In this document: piece by piece, positions 35,821-46,119 of the stretch
Numbering within the stretch: the stretch's first letter is position 1
How the letters are laid out: each line of letters starts with the position of its first letter
Assembly: GCF_011745145.1 (NCBI RefSeq)
Contig: NZ_CP050191.1
Location: 2,222,984 to 2,286,983 of the forward strand
Direction of reading: 5' to 3'
Length of the DNA: 64,000 nucleotides
From: Mycobacterium sp. DL440
GTDB lineage: Bacteria; Actinomycetota; Actinomycetes; Mycobacteriales; Mycobacteriaceae
Program-made: the position numbers and the translations under genes
The notes under the pieces: model-generated
What the model saw: only the letters and a program-made list of their open reading frames with translations
Databases searched by the model: none
Told to the model about the DNA's origin: nothing

Positions 35821-37017
35821 TCACACACGCGTCGACCATGTCGGCGAGATGGGTAGCAGGTGGCGCCTAGAGGTGCTCTCCAGCTGGCGGTCACGTTGCC
35901 GTACAGGTAGATCGACGACGCGTGACGATGGGTTGTTGGCTGAGGCGCCAGGTTCCCACACATCCTCGCCAGGCAACCGTGGCCCTGACATCCTGATATC
36001 GACACCGAGGAAGTTCCCCACCGCATCCTTCTTGGCCAGTTCCAGGATCTGCGTGCGGACCTGCTGGTTGGCCTCGCGGACCGGGCCGCTGATGGTGTCG
36101 TGGACCAGGGCGGTGGTCATCACGCGGATCTGTGCGGGTTCGCCGAGTTGTCCTGTGTATCGGCGCCGGGCTACACCCCACAGTGACGACACAGCGTGCT
36201 GGATGAGCACGGCCACCCCAATGTCTTGATCAGGCAGCGTGTGTGTCAGGGGCATGTGCCATTGCGGCAGCTGCTTGTTCTTCGGAGGGTTGGGAAACTG
36301 AGGCTTGTGCAGGTAAGCAAACTGCGCGCCGGCATGGATTTGGATCGGTTCGTCTACCTCCGGCGGGTGCAAAGAGGTCTTGGATTCGTCGTCGGTGTGC
36401 ACCACGGTCAGGCCGTGTTTGGCAGAGTTGTACAGGAATGACTCGGCGAGCACGGTGTGTCCGGCGAACCCCAGGAGTATTTGCACCGCGCGCACCGAGT
36501 CCTCGAACTCGTCGTCGTCGACGTCGATGACCGCATCGACGGGATCACTGCCACCGAGAAACACCAGGGCCACATCATTGCGATCGAACCCGGTTCTAAG
36601 TGCGGCACTGACTTTCTCTTTGAACTCAACGAAGCTGACTGAGGCAGCCATGCCCAGCCATGGACAATCCGACTTTTCGACGTGCGCGAAAAACAGCCGT
36701 AGCAGCATCTCGCAGGCGTGGTGGAGCAGCAGCACGCATTCGGTTCGCACATAGCGGTCACGTGCGTCTTTCGACGGCACAGGCATCGCGCCCAGGGAGG
36801 TCACGCCGATCCGGCGGTCGACCGCATAGGCGGGTGCCAGTGCCTCCTCGGGCGCCAGCATCAGGGTCAGCGCCTCGATCTTGGTCATCAGGTACTCGCT
36901 GGGATTGTCGCGGTAGAACGTCGCGTTCAGTTCGGTGAAGAGCTCGTGCGCCAACCGCGGCCCAGCCGTGGTTGAGGGTTTCGACTTCTTGCGGGGTTTG
37001 TTGCGGTCGTTCACCAT
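35821..37017 (-). CDS. Hypothetical protein (398 residues)
   Basis: The start at ATG 37017 gives [16 protein letters not shown], a basic leader. A helical domain follows ([16 protein letters not shown]), then a mixed domain with [23 protein letters not shown] and [20 protein letters not shown]. The composition is natural and the frame is uninterrupted, so it is a real gene. I recognise no family. The helix pair with [11 protein letters not shown] recalls HEPN-like arrangements, but the R-x4-6-H motif is not clear. It lies between the sigma/XRE/ImmA operon and the Gabija cluster, all on the minus strand. Confidence 0.6.
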   Translation of the reverse strand: MVNDRNKPRKKSKPSTTAGPRLAHELFTELNATFYRDNPSEYLMTKIEALTLMLAPEEALAPAYAVDRRIGVTSLGAMPVPSKDARDRYVRTECVLLLHHACEMLLRLFFAHVEKSDCPWLGMAASVSFVEFKEKVSAALRTGFDRNDVALVFLGGSDPVDAVIDVDDDEFEDSVRAVQILLGFAGHTVLAESFLYNSAKHGLTVVHTDDESKTSLHPPEVDEPIQIHAGAQFAYLHKPQFPNPPKNKQLPQWHMPLTHTLPDQDIGVAVLIQHAVSSLWGVARRRYTGQLGEPAQIRVMTTALVHDTISGPVREANQQVRTQILELAKKDAVGNFLGVDIRMSGPRLPGEDVWEPGASANNPSSRVVDLPVRQRDRQLESTSRRHLLPISPTWSTRV

Positions 37018-37050
37018 CGGTGAAGCGTAGAACGGGGCGCTGACAGACAC

Positions 37051-37731
37051 CGGTGCATTCGGCTGAGCGTGGATGCCCTTCGGGGCTCTGAATGACGAAC
37101 TTCGCTAGGGCCCTTGGCCCCCTCGCTCGTGTTGAGTAGCGGGTCGACGCTGCTAGTTCAGAGGCAAAGGTAGGTCGTAATCGGTGCGCCTTTGCCCAGG
37201 GATCATCGGGCGTCGGGCTCGGTATGGGTTGGAAGCCCGCTTCATACGCGGCCGGACAGTCCCCGTGCGATACATTCACCGTCGCGCCCGACAAACAGCG
37301 CAGCACGCACCCGGCGGCCGTCACGAAATCATCAACGAAGCTGCGTATTTCGTGCGTCTGCATCACCCATGCCTGGTGCATGAACCCCATCAACGATTAC
37401 CAGGCCACCTGGGCGAGGGGAGCGGCCCCCTTCTCAACTCGTCTCGTCAACTACTTTCCGCCTTTTTGGGCCTCGTCGCGCAGATGGTGGCGGCCGCCTA
37501 GTGAACGGAATGCGCTACCAGCGGGATCCCTTGATAGCCAACCAAACACGGTATACCCGACTGACGTCGACTGCGAGGTCGGACCGCGAAACTCCCAAAG
37601 CACGAGTCGCCCAATCCGATACTGAGGCGCCATAGCGCAGCGTCGCGCTTACGCTGACAGCAGGACTGTCCCGCACCGAACAAGTCAGGCCCGATCGCTG
37701 ATCATCGTCCCAACTACGAGACGCCACCGCG
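37051..37731. other. Gene-poor stretch
   Basis: About 680 bases. A minus-strand frame starting near 37393 (MQTHEIRSFVDDFVTAAGCV...) looks protein-like for some 60 residues, then runs into the next gene out of frame. It may be a remnant. Nothing else is supported. Confidence 0.35.
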
Positions 37732-38160
37732 TCACCGCACGGTGGTGTTGTGCGTGGTCGACACGTCAACAACCATGCTCGCGATCTCGTTCACACGTTC
37801 ACTTTGGACCCACCTGCGGTTGTCGAGAGCTGCAAGAATGTCCTCAACAAGTCCAGGTCGCAGCGGTGAGCGTCGGACGGTGATACGTAGCCCGCTGTAG
37901 CGATCTTCACCGATGATATCGAGGCACGACTGGTCGATGTCGTCTTGAAATTCAGTGCGCGCCTGGTCATAGAGGGCGGCCGGGACGGCTAACCGGACGC
38001 ATAGCCCTTCGCTGTCGTAGTGGCTCCACTCGGTCGAGAACTCCGACGCTGCAACCACCACGGCTGCTTCGCCATGCCCTCGGGCGACGAGTAAGTCTGC
38101 TAGTGCTTGTCGATCTTGGTCGTATTCGCGCTGTGCGTCAGCCTCATCACCCCATGACAT
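37732..38160 (-). CDS. Hypothetical acidic protein
   Basis: The 142-residue protein (MSWGDEADAQREYDQDRQALADLL...) is acidic. It has an N-terminal helix, a beta segment (EAAVVVAASEFS, GLCVRLAVPAALYD) and a helical end. The composition supports real coding. No motif I can name. It is divergent from the VOC-like fragment that follows on the plus strand and may share the promoter region with it. Confidence 0.5.
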   Translation of the reverse strand: MSWGDEADAQREYDQDRQALADLLVARGHGEAAVVVAASEFSTEWSHYDSEGLCVRLAVPAALYDQARTEFQDDIDQSCLDIIGEDRYSGLRITVRRSPLRPGLVEDILAALDNRRWVQSERVNEIASMVVDVSTTHNTTVR

Positions 38161-38573
38161 CTACATCTTCTCCCTCTACTTACGTGGTCGGCTGTAATCC
38201 AGGGTCGCATAGCCCTCCGACAGGTTCGTGTGGCCGCTTTTTCGATGACGGCGCGCGGGCGGTCCAGGGCCGAACCAGGGCTCAACAGCTCGGCGGCACC
38301 CTCACGGTGGTGAAAGAAGACGAGTTCGTTGTCGTTGAAGTGCCCGGCGGTGGATGGCTAGGTTTCCAACATGTCGACGCTCCAAGCCCCGGAAAGAACC
38401 GGGCGCATGTCGATTTCCGGTCCTCGGACCGCGATGCCGACGTGGCTCGGCTTCTCGCCACGGGTGCATCTGAGGTTGAAAAGCACCAGGTTACACCGGA
38501 ATTCGGATGGATAGTCTTGGCCGATCCCGCGGGCAATGTGTTCTGTGTTGGCGGGACCAGCTCCGAGGCGTGA
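38154..38573 (+). CDS. VOC/glyoxalase-fold protein, N-terminus probably damaged
   Basis: The second half (LGGTLTVVKEDEFVVVEVP, GWLGFQHVDAPSPGKNRAHVDFRS, FGWIVLADPAGNVFCVGG) is a clear VOC/glyoxalase-like domain with the DPAGN-x-F signature. The first 45 residues (Ser/Pro/Gly-rich) do not look like the first VOC strand and helix. The true start may have been lost or frameshifted, and the ATG at 38154 is a guess. Function is unknown; such proteins often bind antibiotics or metabolites. Confidence 0.5.
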   Translation: MTSTSSPSTYVVGCNPGSHSPPTGSCGRFFDDGARAVQGRTRAQQLGGTLTVVKEDEFVVVEVPGGGWLGFQHVDAPSPGKNRAHVDFRSSDRDADVARLLATGASEVEKHQVTPEFGWIVLADPAGNVFCVGGTSSEA

Positions 38574-38794
38574 TCCCGTCAGCGACCGGTGGCCATCGAC
38601 GAATCGCGCCTTGTCCTGACGGGTATACGAACCTTGCGTGCGGTCTGCCCAGCGGTCTCGTACCGACTGGTGGTCGGATCCGGTCGGAGGACGCGCTGGT
38701 GGTACCGCTTGTCCACGCCGGGGCCACTGGCCAGACCGATGGCGGAACGCCCGAAAGATCGCAGCGACGCTTAATCGAGGATCCGAGGTTCACG

Positions 38795-39826
38795 TCAAGA
38801 GCGTGTGCAGCGGCAACTCCAACTGGGATCATCGAGAATGGCGCCACGGGTTGCCAACTCCGCCGGGTCGTGATCTCCCAGGGAAGCGCCAGTCAGGTTC
38901 GTTCCCTGCAGGACGGCCCCCGACAATATCGAGCCTTCCAGGTCGGCTCCGGCAAGATTGGCATCGGTCAGGTCTACCTCGGTAAGGTTGGCACGGCGCA
39001 AGTTCTCGTGAGTCAGGTCGGCGTGATCGAGGACAGCCTTGCGTGCGTAGACATTGACGAGGCGGGCTTCGACAAGATTCGCCCGGGACAGCAGCACTCG
39101 TTCTAGGTCTGCGAATTCAAGGTTGGTCGCAGCCATGGTGGCATCCGCAAGATGAGCGCCCGCGATGTGGATCCGACCAAGATTGCAGGCAGCCAACGAC
39201 GCCCCGTCGAGGCGAGTGTCAGCCTGTTTCCAGAGGCCCAATCGTGGGAAGAGCTCTTGCAGCAGAGCGTCTGAACGTGCTTTCCGACGCCGGATGGTGA
39301 CGTTCCGGCGTGCGCGTCGGAGCGAGTGCAGATGCCCAGCGGCCCGTCCTGCCAATGTCTTCCGGTGAAGAAGTCTTAGTTCTTCGTGGCGTTGACTGAT
39401 AGCGTCGTCGGCCAGTTGCGACCACCAACTCGCGCGTTGGCTTGTCTGCAGCAGGATGGTTTTTCGTATTTCGTGTTCTCCTGGCCCGTACTGTCCTGCG
39501 GGCGCGACTCGTAAGTATGCGCGGAGTAGATCTATGGTCATCTGACCGCTGACGGTGCTGCCACGTCCGAGCCAGTCGTCTGCTAACGCAACCAAACTGA
39601 GAGCACCGGCGAGCCGAATCGCAGAGGATTCCGCCCCGAGTTGGGTAGCCGCTTCGGTGTACCTGTCTTGCAGACTGCGCTCACGGTCAAGGTCATGCTG
39701 CGACGCAAAGTGGCGTTGCACTTGACGGCGTCCCAAAGCGGAGCTCGCGAAGGTGACTACTGCGGCAACAGCGACCACCGAGCCGGCCAACAACGTGGCT
39801 AGCGGCTGTGTGAGCCAGACATCCAT
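38795..39826 (-). CDS. Membrane-anchored pentapeptide-repeat protein
   Basis: From the ATG at 39826 (GGGGGA upstream) the product has 343 residues. Residues 8-30 form a membrane span (LATLLAGSVVAVAAVVTFASSAL). A cytoplasmic helical region follows (RSLQDRYTEAATQLGAESSAIRLAGALSLVALADDW), the conserved block seen before pentapeptide repeats in actinobacterial proteins of this kind. Residues 220-330 are A(D/N)L-x-x repeats (DGASLAACNLG, DHADLTHENLRRANLTEVDL). It lies beside the Gabija genes in the same direction; a defence link is unproven. Confidence 0.75.
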   Translation of the reverse strand: MDVWLTQPLATLLAGSVVAVAAVVTFASSALGRRQVQRHFASQHDLDRERSLQDRYTEAATQLGAESSAIRLAGALSLVALADDWLGRGSTVSGQMTIDLLRAYLRVAPAGQYGPGEHEIRKTILLQTSQRASWWSQLADDAISQRHEELRLLHRKTLAGRAAGHLHSLRRARRNVTIRRRKARSDALLQELFPRLGLWKQADTRLDGASLAACNLGRIHIAGAHLADATMAATNLEFADLERVLLSRANLVEARLVNVYARKAVLDHADLTHENLRRANLTEVDLTDANLAGADLEGSILSGAVLQGTNLTGASLGDHDPAELATRGAILDDPSWSCRCTRS

Positions 39827-40027
39827 ATCTGCGTCCCCCGGTGGCTCTGTTGTGTCTCTCTGGGTATTGGTGTAGCACAGGCGGAGCGGTTGTGCCCCCG
39901 AGCTCTTCGATGAGGGAGGCATATCGCATTCCATTTGGCCGACGCGTCTGCCGCCCCCACGGCCGCGTTGATCTCCAAAATGGCTGAACCGCAAGACACT
40001 TCAATGGGCTTCGGGGAGCGACGGTGG

Positions 40028-41797
40028 TCAGACGAGGCGGAGTTCGCGCAGGAACCGGCTGGGCCCGGATGCGGTTTTCGATCCGGGCCTCCATTCGACA
40101 TAGCCGGAGTAGAACAGCTGCAATTCGTCACGAGCTCGGGTGAGGGTGACGTAGAATTTTCTGCGTTCCTCGCGCATCTCGGTGACGCTGTTTTTAGCGC
40201 CGAAGTGTGGCACGCGGCCCTCGTCCAAACCCAGGACCACTACGGCATCAAATTCCAGGCCCTTGCTGGCGGTCATCGTGCGGACCTCGACTCGATCGGT
40301 GAGTCGTGCGCGTTGGGCCAAGTCGGTGAGCAGCGGGGTGCGCTTTCGCTTGGCGGCCTGGCGAAGTGCGTGGAGCAATTTGTCGACTTCGGGTGCATCG
40401 ATCGCCAGTGCCGGTCGCCGCAACGCGGTTCCCATCCCGGCCTCCATGAGCGTTTCGACTAGCTCGAGGGCCGATGCCGTTGCGGCACGTGCCGTGTAGT
40501 CGAGGAGGATGGTCGTCAGCAGGCAGTCGGACTGGGTGTTCCACTGGTCGGCGAGAATGTAGCGCCAGGTTCGTAGCAGGTTGGCGAGTTGGTAGTGGCT
40601 GGCCTCCATGCCAAAGCAGCACCATGCCGCACAGGCTTCGATGAACAGCGTTGCGCGGGTGGCCCGGTAGTCGTCCCTGCTGCGGTAGAACGCAGGTATG
40701 CCGGCTGCGCGCAGAGCTGCGGTCGCTTGCTGACATTGCTCGTTGGTGGGGCACAACAAACCGATCTCATGCAGCGGGTATCGGTCTCCGATGCTGCCGA
40801 TCCATGCTGCGGCGCGGCTGCACTGCTGGGTGAAGCCGTCGGGACAGTGGTGAACGTCGATTTTGCCGCCGGCCCGATCCCCGACGACGATGGCACTGCT
40901 TTCTTTGAAAGTGTCGGCCATGGCGATGATTTGGCGTCCGCAGCGGTAATTCTTCTCCAGGCGCACCGGTGTGGTCATGGGATGATCGGCCAGCCTCTGT
41001 AGCAGCTCGGGCATCGTGCCGGTGAATCCGTAGATGGCTTGATCGGGGTCGCCGACGGCGAACAGTTGCGAATTGACCCCCTCGCGCAAGCACACGGCTT
41101 TGACAAGCCGGTCCAGTCCGGGTTCGAGGTCTTGGTATTCATCGACGTAGATCCGCGGGTAGCGCGCGGTGAGCGCTTTGCGCACCAGTTCGTCGTGTTC
41201 AACGATGTCGACCGCGGTGCGTACCAGCTCGGTGAAGTCGACGAGCCCGTCGGCGCGCAGTTGTGCCGTGTACCTGTCGGCGATGGTCTTCATCCGCGGG
41301 TCATGACGGGCCCATTGCTCGTCGCTGGCCAGCCGGCGGCGATTGATGTTGACTGTGGAGGGAATGTTGCGAATGTCGGCGTTCGGCCCGTAGACGTCGT
41401 AAACGATGCTGTTGAGCATATTTTTGGCGTCGGTGTCGTCGATGATGTTGATCTGGTTGAGGTCCTCGCGTCCGACGATGCGCGCGAAGGGTGTGATGAT
41501 CTCGTTGATAAGGAAGCTGTGGACGGTGCCGATGAACACGTTGGGGCGCCGGATCGTCAGCAACCGGTCGACGCGGCTGCGCAGTTCTTCGGAGGCGGCG
41601 ACGGTCAGGGTGACACACGCGACGCCTTGCGGCTCGGGGATGTGGCGGAGTAGATCCCAGGCCATGCGGGTGGTCAGCACCTCGGTCTTCCCGCTTCCCG
41701 GTGGCGCCAAAACCACACAGTGGCCGGAGGCCTGGAAGGCCTGCCACTGCTTGTCGTTCGACCGCAATCGTGCGATCGATTCCGACAGGGCAGCCAT
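40028..41797 (-). CDS. gajB: Gabija GajB-like UvrD-family helicase
   Basis: The 589-residue protein is a superfamily 1 helicase. Walker A is APPGSGKTEVL, motif II is RIYVDEYQDLEPG, motif III is GDPDQAIYGFTG, and late motifs VRTMTASKGLEFDAVVVLG and KFYVTLTRARDEL are all present. It starts one base after the stop of the OLD-type nuclease gene. This adjacency defines the Gabija anti-phage system. In Gabija, GajB binds the GajA tetramer and is activated by DNA ends. A stand-alone UvrD repair helicase is unlikely because of the coupling. Confidence 0.85.
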   Translation of the reverse strand: MAALSESIARLRSNDKQWQAFQASGHCVVLAPPGSGKTEVLTTRMAWDLLRHIPEPQGVACVTLTVAASEELRSRVDRLLTIRRPNVFIGTVHSFLINEIITPFARIVGREDLNQINIIDDTDAKNMLNSIVYDVYGPNADIRNIPSTVNINRRRLASDEQWARHDPRMKTIADRYTAQLRADGLVDFTELVRTAVDIVEHDELVRKALTARYPRIYVDEYQDLEPGLDRLVKAVCLREGVNSQLFAVGDPDQAIYGFTGTMPELLQRLADHPMTTPVRLEKNYRCGRQIIAMADTFKESSAIVVGDRAGGKIDVHHCPDGFTQQCSRAAAWIGSIGDRYPLHEIGLLCPTNEQCQQATAALRAAGIPAFYRSRDDYRATRATLFIEACAAWCCFGMEASHYQLANLLRTWRYILADQWNTQSDCLLTTILLDYTARAATASALELVETLMEAGMGTALRRPALAIDAPEVDKLLHALRQAAKRKRTPLLTDLAQRARLTDRVEVRTMTASKGLEFDAVVVLGLDEGRVPHFGAKNSVTEMREERRKFYVTLTRARDELQLFYSGYVEWRPGSKTASGPSRFLRELRLV

Positions 41798-43522
41798 TTA
41801 GCAGTCCGCCAGATAACGCAGTGCCGCGGCGATGTAGTCGGGCGGGTACAGATCGGCAAGCGCCAACCTTTGAGCGTAGCGGCCTTTGCCGCCAGCGTTT
41901 TTGATCGCCCGCATGAAGGTCTCCTGATCGGGCACGATCCCGTTCCACGACTCGATGACTGCCTGTGATGGGGCCGCCGAGAGCTCGGACAAGGCGCCGA
42001 ATGCCGCGGCGACGTTGTTGGGTTCTCTTGCGACAACGTCGTATTCGAAGGTCGTGGCGCCGACAAAGCAGCCATGATCTTCCGGCGATCCCGACAGTTC
42101 CAGGCTGGCCAGCAGGTCTTCGGCACGTTTGATGCCTTGGAGGGTTCCCTTGGTGTCTGGGTCACCGTCGGTGACCACGGCCCACGGAATCCCCAGTGCC
42201 TGGCAGAACCGCACGTAGGAGGTGAAATGGGTGCCGTGCACCGCGCACACCGAGATCCCGAGCTTGTCGAGATCGATGTTCATGCCGGCGGCGATGACCG
42301 GTATGAGCACTTGCTCGGCGAATCCTTCGACTAGCAGCACTTTTCGTGAGAAGACGATTTCGGCGCGGGTGACGTCGAGGTAGCGGGCGATGTCATCCCA
42401 GTCGTTGGTGTCGAGGTCGGCCGAGCTTGCCGCGCAGGCCACTGTTTGGCCTTCGACGGTCCGCAGCAGGATCAGTTTTCGTGGGTCGGTGACGCTGACG
42501 ATGTGGGGTGACTGCGTGGTGACCACGACCGTCCGCACCTCGCTCGCGTCGTGGAGCGCCTGGCGGAAAATGACCCTCTGTAAGTGGGGATGCAGGTGCG
42601 CCTCGGGTTCCTCGATAGCCATCAGTGTGTGAGCGATGGTCTGTTCTTGCAGGCGGTCGTGGAGTCCGAGGTCGAGCAATGCGAGGTAGAGGATGTTCAG
42701 CGTTCCCAGGCTGGCACTAGACAGGGGACGGCGGTTGGGGCCGTCGAGGAAGATGCGCATGCTGCGGATCAGTCGCATCGGGTCGTCGGGGGCGACCGCG
42801 AGGTCGGTCTGGGGAGCCTGATTCGATCCGACCATCTCAGTTAGCCGGGTGCTGATGCGTTGGCTCAGTTCGGTGATCTGGTCGAGCCCATTGACCGTGT
42901 TGTTGGCTGTGCTCATGGCCTGGCGAACGTCGCTGAGATCCTCTTCGGCAACGCTACGCGCGGCACGTTCGAGCAGTTCTCGCAACGGGGAGCTCCGCCA
43001 GCGCCGAATGTCTTGCTCGACGTCGCGTAACGCGGGCAGCAGGTGGAAGTGCAATTGGCGTCGCACGCTGGTGGACACATCGCGGGTGTAGTTCTCGCCG
43101 CCGTAGACGCGCCCTTGATAGCGCGAAGCAAGGGGGATCGTGTCGTCGCCCATGTCGATCGGCCCGAATCGATAAGTCAGCCGGGCACGGGGCGGGTTTT
43201 GGGCAACGAGGGTATCGGCCAGCGCCGCCAGCACGCGCGGATCATCGGCGAACTCGACGATATCGATGGTCACTTCGATGGTGTGGCCGGCCTCCAGCGG
43301 GTCCCAGTCATCTGTTCCGTCGTTGAGTCCGTCCCAAAAATCGTCACGGTCGAGCTGGCGGTCAGCGATCGACAGCGACGCGTCGAGCACCAATCTCAAT
43401 GCGTGAATCAGATTGCTTTTTCCTGACCGGTTCTCACCAACGATGACCGAACCGGGATCAAGTCTGAGGTCGACATTCGCCAGGTTCCGGAAGTTGACAA
43501 TCCGCAGCCGCTCAATTCGCAT
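41798..43522 (-). CDS. gajA: Gabija GajA-like OLD-family ATPase/TOPRIM nuclease
   Basis: Starting at ATG 43522, the 574-residue protein has an ABC-type ATPase part: VGENRSGKSNLIHAL near residue 30, signature region LSSASLGTLNILYLALLDL, and MAIEEPEAHLHPHLQ as Walker B. It then has a TOPRIM domain: VLLVEGFAEQVLIPV and WAVVTDGDPDTKGTLQGI. GajA is a sequence-specific DNA nickase held back by nucleotides. When phage replication depletes NTPs it becomes active. The helicase partner follows directly. Confidence 0.86.
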   Translation of the reverse strand: MRIERLRIVNFRNLANVDLRLDPGSVIVGENRSGKSNLIHALRLVLDASLSIADRQLDRDDFWDGLNDGTDDWDPLEAGHTIEVTIDIVEFADDPRVLAALADTLVAQNPPRARLTYRFGPIDMGDDTIPLASRYQGRVYGGENYTRDVSTSVRRQLHFHLLPALRDVEQDIRRWRSSPLRELLERAARSVAEEDLSDVRQAMSTANNTVNGLDQITELSQRISTRLTEMVGSNQAPQTDLAVAPDDPMRLIRSMRIFLDGPNRRPLSSASLGTLNILYLALLDLGLHDRLQEQTIAHTLMAIEEPEAHLHPHLQRVIFRQALHDASEVRTVVVTTQSPHIVSVTDPRKLILLRTVEGQTVACAASSADLDTNDWDDIARYLDVTRAEIVFSRKVLLVEGFAEQVLIPVIAAGMNIDLDKLGISVCAVHGTHFTSYVRFCQALGIPWAVVTDGDPDTKGTLQGIKRAEDLLASLELSGSPEDHGCFVGATTFEYDVVAREPNNVAAAFGALSELSAAPSQAVIESWNGIVPDQETFMRAIKNAGGKGRYAQRLALADLYPPDYIAAALRYLADC

Positions 43523-43621
43523 GGGCAATCTGTACCGCAAGGGTCTTCGCTACGTCAACGGCGGATCATGGTGTTTGCCAAGGTATTTGCCCGGCGGAGC
43601 CTCGGTGCGGCAGGCTGGCAG

Positions 43622-44644
43622 CTATTGAGGAGGGCCAGCCAGGTAGGGAACGAAGCCGGCATTGCGAGCTTTGCTCCACACGGCCAATGGGGTGCGTTGG
43701 TGCCGCGCGCCGATCGAGCTCCATTCCAGTCCTGCCTCGACTTCGGATTGAAGTTGGTCGAGTTCGGTGTCGTCCCAGCGACCACCTCGTCGTCCGCCGG
43801 CCCCGACCGTCGTAGCCGGTACCGGCGCTGGGTCGTGGATATCGACGATGGGCCATGGTTCGTCGGGATTGAACCGGAGCTGGCCTGATTTGGCTGCTGC
43901 TCGGAGGAGGTCTTTGCGGCGGGACCGTTGATGTGCGGTGATGTGCAGCGGATGCGGCCTGGCATGATCGGGAAACCGAGAGCCGACAGCATAGGCGATC
44001 TCGCGGGCCCGACGTGCATCGGCGATGGCATTGTGTGCGTCGAAACCGGCGAGCTTGTACTCCTCGGACAGGGCGGCCAATGAGCGCGATGTCTGCGTTC
44101 TGTTGCCGATGAGATGGATCACCAGAGGGTCCACCACACACGCTGCCGCCCAGTCCGGTTGAGTGAGGCCGTAGCGGTCAAACTCGCGGTACAGCCACGT
44201 GAGATCCATGCGCGCGTTGAAGGCGACGATCAAGTCCCGTTGAGCAATGCTGGTATGCAGCATTTCTGCGATCTGACCAAAACCCGTTGCAGGATCCACT
44301 CCATCGCGAGCCAACTTCTCATCGGTGATGCGGTGCACCTCGGTGGATTCTGGGGGAATGTGATCGACCGTCTTGAGCAGCCAGGGGTGTTCGGTGTCGT
44401 CCGGGGTGATGATCCCGACGCTGACTATCCGAGAGCGGTCGAGGCTAAGCCCCGTTGTCTCTGTGTCGATGGCGAGCATCGGCAGCTTGTGCCAGCCGTC
44501 ATGGTCGCCCTCATCGGGATGCAGACAATCCTCGTGGTACGTCTTCCACGTTCCGGTGAGCAAGCGGCGGCGTACACCGGTGCCCGCTGGGACCTCTTTC
44601 CGGCACCGCTGACAAATGCCCGTTCGCTGGTTTGGTGCATCCAT
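43622..44644 (-). CDS. DEDDh 3'-5' exonuclease (DnaQ-like)
   Basis: The ATG at 44644 gives 340 residues. An N-terminal Cys-rich finger (ICQRCRKEVPAGT ... YHEDC) precedes the exonuclease domain: MLAIDTETTGLSL (first D-E), IVAFNARMDLTWLYREF (D) and DAHNAIADARRA (H and D). The C-terminal 80 residues are a linker and an SANT/HTH-like helix (WDDTELDQLQSEVEAGLEWSSIGARHQRT). It is 100 bases upstream of gajA in the same direction. A stand-alone trimming nuclease linked to the Gabija cluster is plausible. Confidence 0.82.
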   Translation of the reverse strand: MDAPNQRTGICQRCRKEVPAGTGVRRRLLTGTWKTYHEDCLHPDEGDHDGWHKLPMLAIDTETTGLSLDRSRIVSVGIITPDDTEHPWLLKTVDHIPPESTEVHRITDEKLARDGVDPATGFGQIAEMLHTSIAQRDLIVAFNARMDLTWLYREFDRYGLTQPDWAAACVVDPLVIHLIGNRTQTSRSLAALSEEYKLAGFDAHNAIADARRAREIAYAVGSRFPDHARPHPLHITAHQRSRRKDLLRAAAKSGQLRFNPDEPWPIVDIHDPAPVPATTVGAGGRRGGRWDDTELDQLQSEVEAGLEWSSIGARHQRTPLAVWSKARNAGFVPYLAGPPQ

Positions 44645-44790
44645 CCGCCCATTGCAGCACCGGCCACCGACAGAATTGGAACTGGCGCACAGGTCGGACA
44701 CCCTTTAGACGGCGCCCAGATGGGGTTCGCCGGCAGCCCGGCCGTCATGGAGGCGCACTAGGACTGCCTGAGAACCCTAGATGTGGTGGT

Positions 44791-45780
44791 TCACAATGCG
44801 GCGAGGTAGTCGACCAGTTGTTGAGGCGAGGCGATGAGTACCGTGCCGAACGTTTCGTCGATGTGTCGCCGCTTGAGCATGTGCGTCCAGTGCTTCTCGG
44901 TGGCAACGGCATCGCAGTAGGGAACAGCGATGCTTAATGCAGTGAAGTCGTGAAGATCGTTGGGTTTCCATCGTTTTTGAGGTTGCGCATGCTGCAGGTA
45001 CATGGCGTGGACCGTCCATCTGCTGGGCAACGACTGGAGTAAGGCCATCGCGTGTCCGGTGATGTACTCAACGATCAGGTCTGCAGACGTGCCACACGCA
45101 AGCGCAGCACGAATCAGTTCGTGGCGGATCTCCAGCAACGTGTACTGCGCCAAGCCCACCTCGAGGTCTCGGCCACTGAGGTGTAAGTCCCTGATCACGG
45201 AGGCGAGCTCCGCCTGCCCCGTGGCGAATTGGTTGTCCGCGGCGCGCAACCGCGCCATCATCTGGTCACTGTCAGGGTCGGTTCCGGGTCGGGCACCTGC
45301 CAGGGTGATCAAGTCCCAGGCTCTGTCGGGACCACACGACGCGAGGGTCTCGACGAACGACCGTCTGTATCCCAATTCCTCCCACGGAAAGCCATCCACA
45401 TGTGCCGGCGGTCGGTCCAACCCTGGGAGCAGACTCGCCACGCCGACGCCGAAGACCGTTGTCACCGTCGGATCTTGGCCGGTGAGGGTCTGGATCGCAT
45501 AGTCGACCTCCAGGGGCACGACGGCCGTCACGTGTTTGATCGTGTGCAGCTTGGACAGTTCGGCCATCAGCTCGACGATGTCGAGTCGACTGTCCCAGCC
45601 TTGCTTCTTTTGAGTCTCATACAGATGTGTCTGGGAAAGGACAAACGACGCCAGGCCCAGTTCTACGGCACGTTTGGCGAGGTAGTAGGCGTCCTCGAAC
45701 CGAGGGTGCGCGTCTTTCGATCCCAGCTTTGCCTTTGCCAGCTCAACCCAAATGTTCTGGTCGAGATAGATCCTCTTCAT
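44791..45780 (-). CDS. PIN-like domain protein
   Basis: The ATG at 45780 starts MKRIYLDQNIWVELAKA, the first acidic strand of a PIN-like nuclease. The C-terminal LHDFTALSIAVPYCDAVATEKHW provides the later acidic residues in the classical PIN layout. The middle 200 residues are helical. The length (329) is larger than VapC toxins and fits the group of large PIN-like proteins found in defence islands. It lies next to the exonuclease and Gabija genes on the same strand. An RNase role is inferred. The frame is open upstream to 46362, but that part looks non-coding. Confidence 0.68.
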   Translation of the reverse strand: MKRIYLDQNIWVELAKAKLGSKDAHPRFEDAYYLAKRAVELGLASFVLSQTHLYETQKKQGWDSRLDIVELMAELSKLHTIKHVTAVVPLEVDYAIQTLTGQDPTVTTVFGVGVASLLPGLDRPPAHVDGFPWEELGYRRSFVETLASCGPDRAWDLITLAGARPGTDPDSDQMMARLRAADNQFATGQAELASVIRDLHLSGRDLEVGLAQYTLLEIRHELIRAALACGTSADLIVEYITGHAMALLQSLPSRWTVHAMYLQHAQPQKRWKPNDLHDFTALSIAVPYCDAVATEKHWTHMLKRRHIDETFGTVLIASPQQLVDYLAAL

Positions 45781-46119
45781 GTTGGTCGCGGCAATGCCGA
45801 TGATGCCAAGGTGGTCACCTCCATTTGCCCACCCAGAGTAGGGCCGTTCGGGGACTGCGAAGGGCAGGCGCATCTGGTTGACGGCGTGTCGCACTGCAAC
45901 CGCGATAGTTTGACTGGGCGCCGCGCAATACTGAAAGGCTGCAGTCGCACATGACTGGGGCTGACGCTGCTGAAGGCTCTGCAGTGGCGTCACCGTCATG
46001 ACGCTCATGGCCGCTGGGAGCCGGCCAGGTGCCTGAGTTGATCGTCCAATACCCGATGGGGAAGTCCGGGGAATCGTGCGGTCTGTCGTCTCACAGTGGC
46101 CGGGAAGGAGAAGATTGCG
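45781..46119. other. Divergent promoter region
   Basis: About 340 bases between the leftward PIN-like gene and the rightward small Ser/Lys protein. No gene or repeat recognised. Confidence 0.35.

Noticed and set aside
36758..37393. Minus-strand frame overlapping the hypothetical gene at 35821-37017
   Set aside because: Only the first 60 residues look natural; the rest is the shifted frame of the neighbouring gene.
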